A DNA stretch of 64,000 bases. Source: JABFXX01 sp964419605 (GTDB lineage Bacteria > Myxococcota_A > Polyangia > Haliangiales > Haliangiaceae). Below are positions 8,654 to 17,538 of the stretch, one piece after another. The DNA lies in contig CAYQQM010000020.1 in assembly GCA_964419605.1 (NCBI GenBank), positions 1 through 64,000 of the forward strand. Direction: 5' to 3'. The notes beneath the pieces were generated by a model. That model had not been told where the DNA came from, searched no databases, and worked only from the letters and a program-made list of their open reading frames with translations. How positions within the stretch are numbered: the first letter of the stretch is position 1; every line of letters begins with the position of its first letter. The position numbers were made by a program, and so were the translations under genes.

Positions 8654-9568
8654 GTGGAGGGGACACTTTCTCTGTTCGACTGGCGGCCTCCGCCACGGCC
8701 GTCCGCGCATCCGCCGCTGGCCGACCGAACAACCGGGGAAGTCCGCGAGAGCCCGCGGGTCATCGTATTCGATTGCGAAACGACCGGCATCGATTTCGCG
8801 AAGGACCAAGTCATCGAGTTGTGCGTGCAGCACGGCCTCGATGGCGCCGGACCGACCCAAACGTGGCGCATTCGACCGAGCGTACCGATACATCCCGCCG
8901 CCCAGGCGGTTCATGGAATCGCGCCAGAAGATCTGCAGGAGTGTCCTAGCTTCGAGGGGTATGCAGACGAAATCGCCGCTGCGTTTGCCCCAGCCGAGGT
9001 CGTCGTTGGCTACAATATTGCCTTTGATATCGATATGTTGCAGGCCGAATTCGCTCGTATCGGCCGGCCCCCCTTAGATCTGGCAAACAAGAAGATTGTC
9101 GACGCGTTCCGGCTGTGGCAACAGTGCGAGCCCCGAAGTTTGCAGCATGCGCATCGGCGGTTTGTCGGCGATGAGTTCGCCGCGGCGCACAGCGCGACCG
9201 CCGATGTGGCTGCCACAGCTCGCGTTTTGGTGGGTATGCTGGAACACTTCAACCTCGAACCGGATTGGAGCCGCATCGCCAGCGTTTGCGATCCCGGTCG
9301 TGCGAGCTGGTGCGGCCCGTCGCGCCACCTGCGATGGGAAGGGGATGTGATCGTGATCGGGTTTGGCAAACATAACGGCGTACCGGTGCACGAACTCGCC
9401 GCCGGCTCCGAGCGGGACTTTCTCCAGTGGGTGTTGCGCAAGGAGTTCCCGGCGCATGTGCTGGAACTTTGTCGAGCTGCGCTCGAGTTGTCTGGGGAGG
9501 AGTTTCAGCGGTGGGCGCGGCAGCGGTACCTTCCGCCGGAAGCTGCGGCGCAGCCTTCGCCGACGTAG
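8654..9568 (+). CDS. DnaQ-like 3'-5' exonuclease (DEDDh)
   Basis: This 304-aa protein starts at a GTG. The exonuclease domain spans about residues 35-200. ExoI is FDCETTG, ExoII is VVGYNIAFDIDML, and ExoIII is AAHSATADVAAT with the catalytic His and Asp four residues apart. These are the four acidic residues and the His of the DEDDh family, which includes the DNA polymerase III epsilon subunit. The C-terminal part (FGKHNGVPVHELAAG and after) resembles the small domain often attached to such standalone exonucleases. It is more likely a repair or nucleic-acid turnover enzyme than the replicase proofreader, since it is isolated and has an N-terminal extension. Confidence 0.88.
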   Translation: MEGTLSLFDWRPPPRPSAHPPLADRTTGEVRESPRVIVFDCETTGIDFAKDQVIELCVQHGLDGAGPTQTWRIRPSVPIHPAAQAVHGIAPEDLQECPSFEGYADEIAAAFAPAEVVVGYNIAFDIDMLQAEFARIGRPPLDLANKKIVDAFRLWQQCEPRSLQHAHRRFVGDEFAAAHSATADVAATARVLVGMLEHFNLEPDWSRIASVCDPGRASWCGPSRHLRWEGDVIVIGFGKHNGVPVHELAAGSERDFLQWVLRKEFPAHVLELCRAALELSGEEFQRWARQRYLPPEAAAQPSPT

Positions 9569-9731
9569 AGATCATGGTACGCCCTTTGTGATTACACCCG
9601 CGTGAACCCCAGCGCCCGAAACTTCTGGGACCGTGGCTCGCTCTCAGATGATGGGATCCGGTCGATATGGTCAAGGAGCCTTCGAGGACTTCTGGCATCC
9701 GTTTTTCTCGGACCGCCGGCGTACGGCGCAG

Positions 9732-12700
9732 TTACTCATCCGCTAAGCGCCGAAGTTTCTTCTGGAGTCCAAATCGAGATAGTCCCAGCAATCGCGCTGC
9801 AGTGGTTTGGTTGTCGTTGGCGCGCGCCATCGCTGCCGCGATGTACGCGCGTTCCGTTGCGAGAAGCGCAGGCCGAAGTTCAAGCTCATCGTCGGGATTG
9901 GGCGTTGCAGGTTGAGGCGTTGCAGCCGCGGCAACGAGGTGTTCGGGTAGATCGCTGATGTCGAGTACGTCGCCTCCAAGCGCGACACCACGAGCGAGTA
10001 CATTTTCAAGTTCGCGCACATTGCCGGGCCACGAATAGTGCGAAAGCGCGCGCAGCGCAGCGCGGGTCAGGCGAGGTCGAGCGCCCGAGGCGAAGCGCTC
10101 GAGCAGAGCAGTGGTCAGCAGCGGAATATCGCCCTCACGGTCGCGCAGCGCGGGCACCGCGATCGCGATGACCTCAATGCGAAACCGTAGGTCTTCGCGG
10201 AACTGCCCCAATCCGACGAGGTCGCTAAGGGGCCGCTGCGTGGCGGCGATGATTCGCACATCTACCTTGCGCGTATCCACGTCGCCCACTCGACGGATTA
10301 CGCCATCCTGCAGCACCCGCAGAAGTTTCGCCTGCATCGGTGCACTGGTTTCGGCAACTTCATCGAGAAACAGAGTGCCGTTGTGCGCTACTTCAAAAAG
10401 GCCTTTTCGGTCGCGGTCGGCGCCGGTGAATGCACCGCGCACGTGGCCGAAGAGTTCACTTTCGAGCAGTGTCTCGGCGACTGCGCCGCAGTTGATTGCG
10501 ACGAACGGCCCCCGATGTCGCGGGCTCGCATCGTGAAGAGCTCGAGCTACCAGCTCCTTGCCGGTGCCACTCTCGCCAACAACCACGACAGGGAGCGCTG
10601 TGGTGGCTGCGCGGTCGATGGTGTCGAGCATGCGCATGATCGCCGCAGAGCGACCAACGATGTGGTCGTAGCGGTGGCGAAGTCGATCGCGGTCCGGAAG
10701 GTCCGCTCGCACGCGTACGAGTTCTGCGTCTCTTTCGGCCAAGTCCGCTACCAAACGCTGATTGAGTTCCTCGACGCTCGCGGTGGTTTGCCGAAGCGCG
10801 TCGGTTAGACGTGCGTTTTCGATCGCGATTGCCGCAATGTCGGCGAGCTCACCCAGGAGCGCTGCGGCAACGTCGTCAAACGCACCCGAGCGCAGTCGAT
10901 GGTCGACGTAGATACAGCCGATGATGGCGGCGCGTTGGCGAAGTGGGACAGCCATGACGGAGCGCAGCTGCAGCGCCGCGACCGAGGTGGCTGCAGCGAA
11001 TCGCTCATCGACCCCTGCGTCCACGGTGATCACGGGTTCACCTGTTTGGGCGGCTCGCTCGGCGATCGAACGACTCAGGGACCGATCGGATGCTTCAAGG
11101 GCAGTCATCGCAAAGTTGCGCGATACCACCGGTGTAAGCACGCCATCATCGCGGCGCAGAAGCAGAAAACCACGTTCAGCGGAGGTAAGTTCAATCGCTG
11201 TGTCGATGACCTCATCCAGGATGCGGTGGACATCGCTTTCGCTATTGAGCCTGCGGGATAGGGTCAGGAGACGGCGCAAATGCACAGTCGAGCGATCCGG
11301 GGACGGTGCCACAATGGGTACGGGTTGTGGCGGCAAGTCGAGCAAGTCTGGATCTTGTTCTAACGCGGTGCGGAACGCCGGCGCCGCGGTCGCCGCGATG
11401 GCTTGGTGTGTCGCGCGCGCGAGACTGGCTTGTCTGAGCGAGGTTGCCGCATCGCCGCTGCGTTGGGCGAGCCGGGAGGCGACCGCGTGCGCTCGAAAAG
11501 CGCGCTCCATGCGGTCGGCGCTGGTCGCCCTCTGCGCGACTTCCTGGCAAGCCAAGGCGAGCGCACGCCAGTCGATTTCGTCGGTTATTGCCTCGGCGGA
11601 CTGCAATTGAACGTGCGCCGTGGTCGGTCTGGTCGCGGTGTCGGGCGGATTCATTTCAAATGGGAAGCGGGTTGGCTTTCGATCGGCTCCGGCCTGCAGC
11701 AACGCGAGCCGCCCGCAGGCCAGAGTCCATCGATCGCGGTCGTCATCGCTCGCACACAGTGCCGTTGCGTCTGAATGGCACGGATGGCCAAGCTCCGCGA
11801 GCGCGATGTGCGCGCTCAACTGGGCTTGTGCATCGCCGCGGTCCGTAGCCATTTGCAGCGCTTCTTCGTAGGCCGTCTTTGCCGCGCCTTTCTCTCCGAG
11901 GCGGCGCTTAGTATCGCCGAGGACCAGAAGGGCAAAGGCCCGTAGGTGGGGTGCCCCGTCGGCCGCTCGAATTGCGGACTCCGCAGTCGCACGAGCGTCA
12001 TGTACCTGACCCAGCGCCAACAACGCATTGCCGCGGTTTACGTTGGCGGCGACTTGTTCGGTGGTCGCGCCGAGCTCGCCGAATACATGCCAGGCTTCCA
12101 CGAGCCGCGGCAGTGCCTCGCCAGGTCTGCCGCGTTCGCTCAGAACCGTCCCCAGATTGAGTTCCGCAACTGCAGTTGCATGGATTTCTCCGACGGTGCG
12201 CAGTTGTTTCGCCGCTTCGAGATAACGTTCACTGGCGAGTGCGAGTTGGCCGCGTTGCTGAGCAACCATGCCCCTCAGTAAGAGTGCTCGCCCAAGCGCG
12301 GCGCTGTCCCTTGTTGAGGTCGCACTCGATTCGACGGATGAAAACAACTGATCCGCTTGCTCGAGATCGCCAAGGTAGAACGCGGCAAGTCCGGCAGCTT
12401 CAGCGCGAAGACCGGTCGGTGGTCCGATCGATCGTGCGACTTGTTGAGCCAAAGCGTATTGTGAGCGCGTTACCAGCAGGCGCGCGTACGCTCCAGCGAC
12501 GTCGGAGTGGCTTGGCTGCTTGGTATAGAGCGCAGCGAGCTTTGCTTCAGCGGCGTCGAGCTCGCCAGCTCGTTGCGTCGTGCGAGCGATGATCAAGTGG
12601 GCCTGAACCGGATCGGCTCCTGCCTCGGCGGCCGCTGCCGCGAATTCGACCGCGTCGCGATACGAACCGCATAACGCGGCTGCGCCGGCTGCGATGAGGC

Positions 12701-14744
12701 CGGCGCGCTTGGGCAAATGTGAAATCGCATGCTCCGCGAGTGCCCGCGCCCGATCGCCTCGTCCGAGTGCGAGCAACGCATCGGCAACGTCGCATGCTGT
12801 CTCGGCCAATGAGCTGTCGAGGGGTACGTTTAAGAAGACTGCGGCCAGCGTCGATGGGTCGCCAATCCCGGCCGCGCCCCCCTTCGGGGACTCCCCCCCC
12901 TTCGGGGACTTCCAAGGGTCGCCAGTTCCTGGGCTGGGATGAGCCGTGATGTCCAAGATTTGGCGTAGCGCAGCGCGGGCATAGGCGGCTCGTTCCGCTT
13001 CCTCGTGCGCCGAGGCGGCAACGGTTGCGCTATCGAGGACCAAGTCTCCGCCGCATCGGCGGGCCAAGCCGGCGCGTTCGAGTTCGATTACCTCGGCGAG
13101 TCCCGGGGCGTGTTTCGAGTCGGGCTGGGGTAGATTGTCTCTTGTGGTCTCTGACACCGCGCGCACTGTCGCGAGCGCCTGATCAATGCGCACCCTCCCG
13201 CCCCACACGGCCGCGGCGACCGCTAGTCGACGAGCGCTACGCGAAATACCGCGTAGCTGTCCGCGGCGTAGCTCGATCAGTTTAGTGGTCGATTGAGCTT
13301 CCCAATCGATGGAGAAGGGTTCGGCTTCAGCGCTGATCGATCGTAGGAGCTCAATCGCTGTTCCGGCTCGGCCCCCGGAAGCGGCGTGGAGCGCCGTCGC
13401 CCACTCCAGCGGCGGCTCCTTGCGAAGGACTGCTGCGGCAAGCGCCGAAATCCCACGGACGTCAAGGAGGGGAACTGTGTGGGTAACTGCTCCAGGGTAC
13501 ATGTCGACGTCCGCATCCACGATTGCGATCGCCGGGCACAAAAGCTCGGCTCGCGCCAACGCAGCAACCACTTCATTGCGTCGAGAATCGTGTTCGAGCT
13601 GCAGCACTACGAGCGCGTTCGAAGCGCGGATCACACCGGCGATCCGCCCGGCCCAGTGGGTTAGTGGCTCGTCGCCACGAGGAATCATATCCACGGCCGC
13701 GAGCTGTCGGGCGACGCCCTCTGGAGTGCCTGAGACCACTGGGATCGAAACCCCGCCCAGCTCAGCGCGATTCAACTGCCACGCTAGGGTTGCGGCTGCC
13801 ACCAGCTCGTCTGCCCCGGCGCTGGTATCGCCAACGACAATGTGCAGACCGCCATGGCGTAGGCCGCGGGCCAGCTCATCGATCCAAGGTTTCGCCCCTG
13901 GCCACATGACCGGAGCCGGGGGCGGTGGAATCCGTGCGTGCTCGCGCCGCGGTCGGTGAGGTGCGGTCGCAGGTTGAAGCTGCTCGAGTTCATCGAGGAC
14001 GGCGGCAGCGGACGCTGGACGCGCTTCGATGGAAGGAGCGCACAGTCTAGCGACAAGGGTAGCGAGAGGGCCAAACTCGGCTTCAGGAAGGGTTGGGGCG
14101 GTCCTTGTGGCAATTTTGTGAGCTAACGCGCCTAGGGTTGGAGCGGAAAACGGATCGCGTCCCAGCGCTAGTCGCAACGCCGAGGTGCCGAGTCCGTACA
14201 AGTCGCTCCGCGGTTCCACGTGGCCGGCGAGTGCTTCGGGCGCCATGTACCCGGGTGTCCCGCGCGCGCCCGTTTCTGCGGACAATCCAAGGTCCACAAG
14301 TACAACGCGTTCGTTCGAAACGAGCACATTCTGAGGTGCTACATCGCCATGAACCACGCCACCTGCGTGAATGACCGAAAGCGCGCCGCAGACATCGGCC
14401 AGCAGTCCCCACAACCGCTCGGTAGTTGACCATCGCTGTCCATCCGCTCGGCCACCCTCAATCCACTCTGCGAGAAAAAACGGTGCGCCAGGTGGAGCGC
14501 CATCGATCGGCTCATCGGTTCGCCCTACCTCAAAGACGCGAGGCAGCGACGGATGGCGCAGCTTGGCCAGCTGCTCGAATTCGTGAAGCAACATGGCCTC
14601 GCTAACGCCGGCATCGGCAATCTTCAGGGCGCGAAAGGCCCCCGATCTGCGCTCGGCGACTTTGAATACGCGACCAAATCTACTGCGCGAGATCGTCTCA
14701 ACCACTTGGAATCGACCGAGGATTGCGCCGTTCGCCACAATCAA
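9732..14744 (-). CDS. Ser/Thr kinase - TPR - GAF - sigma-54 activator - Fis HTH fusion
   Basis: This 1670-aa protein starts at TTG 14744, or possibly GTG 14738. The kinase-like domain is at 10-260 with altered motifs: SRSRFGRVF instead of a Gly-rich loop, HGDVAPQN (near 130) and DLG in place of DFG. A region near 300-480 resembles a STAND ATPase but lacks a Walker A Lys. TPR-like helices fill about 650-1050. A GAF domain lies at about 1165-1315 (AERGFLLLRRDDGVLTP; VMAVPLRQRAAIIGCIYVD). The sigma-54 AAA+ domain is complete: GESGTGKE near 1390, GAFTGA near 1437, then LFLDEVAE. A Fis-type HTH ends the protein (NQTTAARLLGLSRFGLQKK). It should activate sigma-54 promoters in response to a signal sensed by GAF or TPR. 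Residues about 608-623 are encoded by a copy of the GC-rich repeat. Confidence 0.92.
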   Translation of the reverse strand: MIVANGAILGRFQVVETISRSRFGRVFKVAERRSGAFRALKIADAGVSEAMLLHEFEQLAKLRHPSLPRVFEVGRTDEPIDGAPPGAPFFLAEWIEGGRADGQRWSTTERLWGLLADVCGALSVIHAGGVVHGDVAPQNVLVSNERVVLVDLGLSAETGARGTPGYMAPEALAGHVEPRSDLYGLGTSALRLALGRDPFSAPTLGALAHKIATRTAPTLPEAEFGPLATLVARLCAPSIEARPASAAAVLDELEQLQPATAPHRPRREHARIPPPPAPVMWPGAKPWIDELARGLRHGGLHIVVGDTSAGADELVAAATLAWQLNRAELGGVSIPVVSGTPEGVARQLAAVDMIPRGDEPLTHWAGRIAGVIRASNALVVLQLEHDSRRNEVVAALARAELLCPAIAIVDADVDMYPGAVTHTVPLLDVRGISALAAAVLRKEPPLEWATALHAASGGRAGTAIELLRSISAEAEPFSIDWEAQSTTKLIELRRGQLRGISRSARRLAVAAAVWGGRVRIDQALATVRAVSETTRDNLPQPDSKHAPGLAEVIELERAGLARRCGGDLVLDSATVAASAHEEAERAAYARAALRQILDITAHPSPGTGDPWKSPKGGESPKGGAAGIGDPSTLAAVFLNVPLDSSLAETACDVADALLALGRGDRARALAEHAISHLPKRAGLIAAGAAALCGSYRDAVEFAAAAAEAGADPVQAHLIIARTTQRAGELDAAEAKLAALYTKQPSHSDVAGAYARLLVTRSQYALAQQVARSIGPPTGLRAEAAGLAAFYLGDLEQADQLFSSVESSATSTRDSAALGRALLLRGMVAQQRGQLALASERYLEAAKQLRTVGEIHATAVAELNLGTVLSERGRPGEALPRLVEAWHVFGELGATTEQVAANVNRGNALLALGQVHDARATAESAIRAADGAPHLRAFALLVLGDTKRRLGEKGAAKTAYEEALQMATDRGDAQAQLSAHIALAELGHPCHSDATALCASDDDRDRWTLACGRLALLQAGADRKPTRFPFEMNPPDTATRPTTAHVQLQSAEAITDEIDWRALALACQEVAQRATSADRMERAFRAHAVASRLAQRSGDAATSLRQASLARATHQAIAATAAPAFRTALEQDPDLLDLPPQPVPIVAPSPDRSTVHLRRLLTLSRRLNSESDVHRILDEVIDTAIELTSAERGFLLLRRDDGVLTPVVSRNFAMTALEASDRSLSRSIAERAAQTGEPVITVDAGVDERFAAATSVAALQLRSVMAVPLRQRAAIIGCIYVDHRLRSGAFDDVAAALLGELADIAAIAIENARLTDALRQTTASVEELNQRLVADLAERDAELVRVRADLPDRDRLRHRYDHIVGRSAAIMRMLDTIDRAATTALPVVVVGESGTGKELVARALHDASPRHRGPFVAINCGAVAETLLESELFGHVRGAFTGADRDRKGLFEVAHNGTLFLDEVAETSAPMQAKLLRVLQDGVIRRVGDVDTRKVDVRIIAATQRPLSDLVGLGQFREDLRFRIEVIAIAVPALRDREGDIPLLTTALLERFASGARPRLTRAALRALSHYSWPGNVRELENVLARGVALGGDVLDISDLPEHLVAAAATPQPATPNPDDELELRPALLATERAYIAAAMARANDNQTTAARLLGLSRFGLQKKLRRLADE
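12874..12923. repeat. GC-rich hairpin repeat, variant copy inside the kinase/sigma-54 gene
   Basis: Two 18-bp units starting CCCCCCTTCGGGGACT (12877 and 12895) are followed by TCCAAGGG and TCGCC. They share the GGGGACTTCC core with the repeat at 1-53, but the two arms are arranged differently. CCCC-TTCG-GGGG forms a UUCG-capped hairpin twice. The 18-bp period keeps the reading frame, and the host protein reads SPKGGE SPKGGA here, between helical repeat segments. Confidence 0.75.
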
Positions 14745-14745
14745 C

Positions 14746-14784
14746 TGTCAACATGATTGACATGGTATGTCAACTAGATTGACA
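14746..14784. promoter_or_regulatory. Tandem inverted repeats TGTCAA-N5-TTGACA (two copies), divergent operator
   Basis: Two perfect 6-bp-arm inverted repeats lie at 14746-14762 and 14768-14784, with spacers CATGA and CTAGA. Their starts are 22 bp apart, about two helical turns, so two dimers could bind the same DNA face. They sit between the TTG start of the kinase/sigma-54 protein (14744) and the divergent coiled-coil gene (start 14829). The arms also resemble a -35 hexamer (TTGACA). The regulator is unknown; autoregulation by the Fis-HTH protein is one possibility. Confidence 0.7.
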
Positions 14785-14828
14785 CCTGCGTGGCTAGGTC
14801 AAGGGTTTTGTTATGTTACACTCCCACG

Positions 14829-16307
14829 GTGGCGGACCAAGATCGGCCTTTGCGACGGGTGAGCGATGCGACCAAAGCCCGCATCGACGAATTGGCGGCC
14901 GGCTGGTCGATCGAGGGAACTGCGCAATCCGCGGAAAGCTCCTCCCCGCACAATGGTGGTGTCGCTCTTGAGTCAACACCGAGCCCAGTACGTTCCGAGA
15001 CCGGTGGCGTTTTAGCGCCCCACTCGTCGCGGAACCCGGCGTCTCCCACTGGTGGAGCTGGAATTGTCGTAGGCCCCGGGGCGGCAGGGGCCGGCATCAA
15101 TTCGGTTCGCGCGGACTCGGATCAGGCCGTTGGTTTCAAGGTCGCTCGTTCCGAGGTTGCGCTGGAAGATCTGGACGCGACAAGTCGCGTGAAGCCTGAG
15201 ATTGCGCCGGAAGATCCGGACGCGACAAGTCGAGTCGAGCCCGCCGCAGATCTTACCCGCACGGATGACAACGCTCAGTCCCTCCGCGAACCGCGGCGGC
15301 ACGCGTTGGTTCGCCGGCCGGGCCTCGCCGGCGATCTTGCCTACGTGGTTACCTCGCTTCTGGGCAGGAGGAGCGCCACCCAAGAGCTGCGGAATCTCGA
15401 CGGACGCCAGATGCTTCGGCAGACATCGCTCGATCACCACCTGACCACCCTCGGGCGGAGCGCAATTGCGGTCGACGGCGACGCTCACGCCGCAGTTCGG
15501 AGCGCGCGCGAGGCTGTCCAGGAGATTGAAACGGAGCGTTCGAGGCACGTCGCTGCGGTTCGCGGTGCCGAAGCCGAGCTCGAGCGCATTCGCCGCGAAC
15601 GTGAGGCATCGATCCGGGCATACCGAGAAAACCTCGCTACCGCTGAGGCCAACCTGTCAGCGGGTACGCTGCAGCTCTCGCCCCTGGTTGCCGCAGCGGC
15701 TGCTGGTAACTGTCGGCTAGTCGACTTGGACGAGCAAGAGCGCCGCATTGCCAGGAAGATCGTTGCGACGGAGGCAAAGCTCGCCAGCGAAAGCAGCAAA
15801 TCCGATCCGGTCGCACTTCGGGCGGAGATCGCTGCGCTCAAGGCGGATCGCCAGGCTGTGCAGCGAGACGCCCCTAGCCTGGTCGCCGAGATCGAAGTCC
15901 TTTCGCCGCAGATCGCAGCGCTTCGCGCCGAATTGCGCGCGACTGAGCGGCAGCGCCGCGACCTCGATGCGCGTGAAGCAGCTGATCACGCGAAGGCGGC
16001 CGAACTGCTGGAAGCGGTTGGCGCTCGACGCAAGGTCGACGAGCGGGCTGCGACAGACGCCGAAACAGCGCGAGACAAGGTGTTGCGCGAGTTGGGATAC
16101 CGGCTACACGCCGAGCGTTCGGCGGTCGTGGATGCGCAGCTGGTGCCCATCGACCAGATTCGCGCCGAGGTAGCCGCCGACGATGCTCGGCGTACCCAGC
16201 TTCAAGATATTCTGTCTAGTTTTGATCGGCGGAAATTCGCCCGCGGTGTCGCCATGATTTTGGTTGTTGTCGCCGCGGTTGCAACAGGTGTTTGGTTGGC
16301 GGCGTAG
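14829..16307 (+). CDS. Coiled-coil protein with C-terminal membrane anchor, unknown function
   Basis: I choose the GTG at 14829 (492 aa; MADQDRPLRRVSDATK) over the in-frame GTG at 14790. The latter is closer to the operator and adds an unlikely leader. Residues about 1-150 are low-complexity and include a short internal duplication (EDLDATSRV / EDPDATSRV). Residues about 200-450 are strongly heptad-like and rich in Glu, Arg and Ala, consistent with long coiled coils. The last 20 residues (VAMILVVVAAVATGVWLAA) form one hydrophobic segment ending at the C-terminus, so it may be tail-anchored with the coiled coil in the cytoplasm. I recognise no family. It is divergent from the kinase/sigma-54 gene and probably shares its operator. 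Confidence 0.75.
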   Translation: MADQDRPLRRVSDATKARIDELAAGWSIEGTAQSAESSSPHNGGVALESTPSPVRSETGGVLAPHSSRNPASPTGGAGIVVGPGAAGAGINSVRADSDQAVGFKVARSEVALEDLDATSRVKPEIAPEDPDATSRVEPAADLTRTDDNAQSLREPRRHALVRRPGLAGDLAYVVTSLLGRRSATQELRNLDGRQMLRQTSLDHHLTTLGRSAIAVDGDAHAAVRSAREAVQEIETERSRHVAAVRGAEAELERIRREREASIRAYRENLATAEANLSAGTLQLSPLVAAAAAGNCRLVDLDEQERRIARKIVATEAKLASESSKSDPVALRAEIAALKADRQAVQRDAPSLVAEIEVLSPQIAALRAELRATERQRRDLDAREAADHAKAAELLEAVGARRKVDERAATDAETARDKVLRELGYRLHAERSAVVDAQLVPIDQIRAEVAADDARRTQLQDILSSFDRRKFARGVAMILVVVAAVATGVWLAA

Positions 16308-16320
16308 TTGGGCCGGTACT

Positions 16321-16707
16321 TTACCCAAGCCTTCCGACTAGGGCAGCGAGGTGCGGGTCGTGGGCCAGCAAGTCCGTCATCAGCTCCCGCAACTCCGCTT
16401 GGTCGGACGCGGTCATGGCATCGCCATCGACAACGTCGGCGACTAGCCGATCGACCGCTTCGTGTGGCGTCAAACGGCCGATGCGTAGATCTGCGGCGAC
16501 CCGATCGAGGTTGGCTGGACTCGTCAGCGGCGTTGTCGGCTGAGCCGCCGTTCCCGCAGCGGCGGCCGGCGTGCCAGCGACGTGGGGCTCGGCTTCCGTT
16601 TCGCCGGCTTTCTCGGGTCCCTCCAAGGCCCCCCCGTGCTCCACGCTGTTTGGACCGGCGGGGCCTTTGGGCCCACCGATACCTCCAGGACCTCCGATCG
16701 TGCTCAT
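16321..16707 (-). CDS. Small Gly/Pro-rich protein with a helical C-terminal domain, unknown function
   Basis: I choose the ATG at 16707 (128 aa) because AGGAGG lies seven bases upstream; the frame extends to 16722. The N-terminus (MSTIGGPGGIGGPKGPAGP) is Gly/Pro-rich and flexible, followed by an Ala/Thr/Pro linker. The C-terminal 60 residues look folded and helical: RIGRLTPHEAVDRLV, then ELRELMTDLLAHDPHLAALV. The gene is convergent with the coiled-coil gene, with 13 bp between their stops. The function is not recognised. Confidence 0.65.
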   Translation of the reverse strand: MSTIGGPGGIGGPKGPAGPNSVEHGGALEGPEKAGETEAEPHVAGTPAAAAGTAAQPTTPLTSPANLDRVAADLRIGRLTPHEAVDRLVADVVDGDAMTASDQAELRELMTDLLAHDPHLAALVGRLG

Positions 16708-16803
16708 GAGCGCCTCCTGCAAGGATACATGGTTTGAGGTGGGTATCGGCCGGTCGCCGGCAGAGTTGCGTGAGAAGTTGGGCGTTGTGGTAGTTATTGT
16801 CCC

Positions 16804-17538
16804 GTGTTCCGCAGTACTTCCTCCGCGCCTGTGGTCCGACTGCGAGACGTCGCCAAGAGTTACGGCAGCGGAGCCGGAAAAACCAATGTATTACGGGGCA
16901 TTACCTTCGATGTCGGCCAAGGGGAGATGGTTGCGCTGGTGGGAAAATCCGGCTCTGGCAAGTCGACCCTACTCAATATTATCGGCGGCTTAGACCGTCC
17001 GGATGGCGGGGAGGTGGAGGTTCTAGGCGTGGATACGGTTCGGGCGGATGACAGCCGGAGGGCGCGGCTTCGCAGCGAGTCGATGGGCTTTGTGTTTCAG
17101 GCGTTTAACTTGCTCGACCATCTGACAGTCATAGATAACGTGACGCTGCCCGCTGCGTTCATGAAACGCAGCGGAGACCTTAGAGAGCGCGGTCTAGAGG
17201 TCTTGCGCCGCGTAGGGCTATCCGACTACGCCGCGAGTTATCCTGGCGAACTTTCAGGCGGCCAAAAACAGCGGGTAGCGATTGCCCGAGCGCTGTTTGG
17301 TTCGCCAACGCTGCTGCTGTGCGACGAGCCAACGGGTAACCTTGACTCCGAAACAGGCCGCGATGTCATCGATTTTTTTCGGGACCTAAATTCCAAGGTT
17401 GGGGTTACCCTGATCATCGTGACGCACGAGCGTCGCGTCTCGAGCGCCGCTTCGCGCGTGATTGCAATTCGCGACGGGCTTCTGGTCGAAACGACGGATG
17501 AGGCGCTCGACGCAGCGGCCGGGGTGGGGCCCGCGTGA
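16804..17538 (+). CDS. ABC transporter ATP-binding protein (MacB/LolD type)
   Basis: This 244-aa nucleotide-binding domain starts at GTG. The motifs are complete: Walker A GKSGSGKST, Q-loop FVFQAFNLLDHLTV, signature LSGGQKQRVAIARAL, Walker B LLLCDEPTGNLDS and switch His in IVTHERR. The sequence is closest to the MacB/LolD/FtsE class, which powers mechanotransmission across the envelope rather than substrate passage. Its stop overlaps the start of the permease gene, so the two form a transporter pair. The substrate is unknown, and no MacA-like adaptor is adjacent. Confidence 0.93.
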   Translation: MFRSTSSAPVVRLRDVAKSYGSGAGKTNVLRGITFDVGQGEMVALVGKSGSGKSTLLNIIGGLDRPDGGEVEVLGVDTVRADDSRRARLRSESMGFVFQAFNLLDHLTVIDNVTLPAAFMKRSGDLRERGLEVLRRVGLSDYAASYPGELSGGQKQRVAIARALFGSPTLLLCDEPTGNLDSETGRDVIDFFRDLNSKVGVTLIIVTHERRVSSAASRVIAIRDGLLVETTDEALDAAAGVGPA

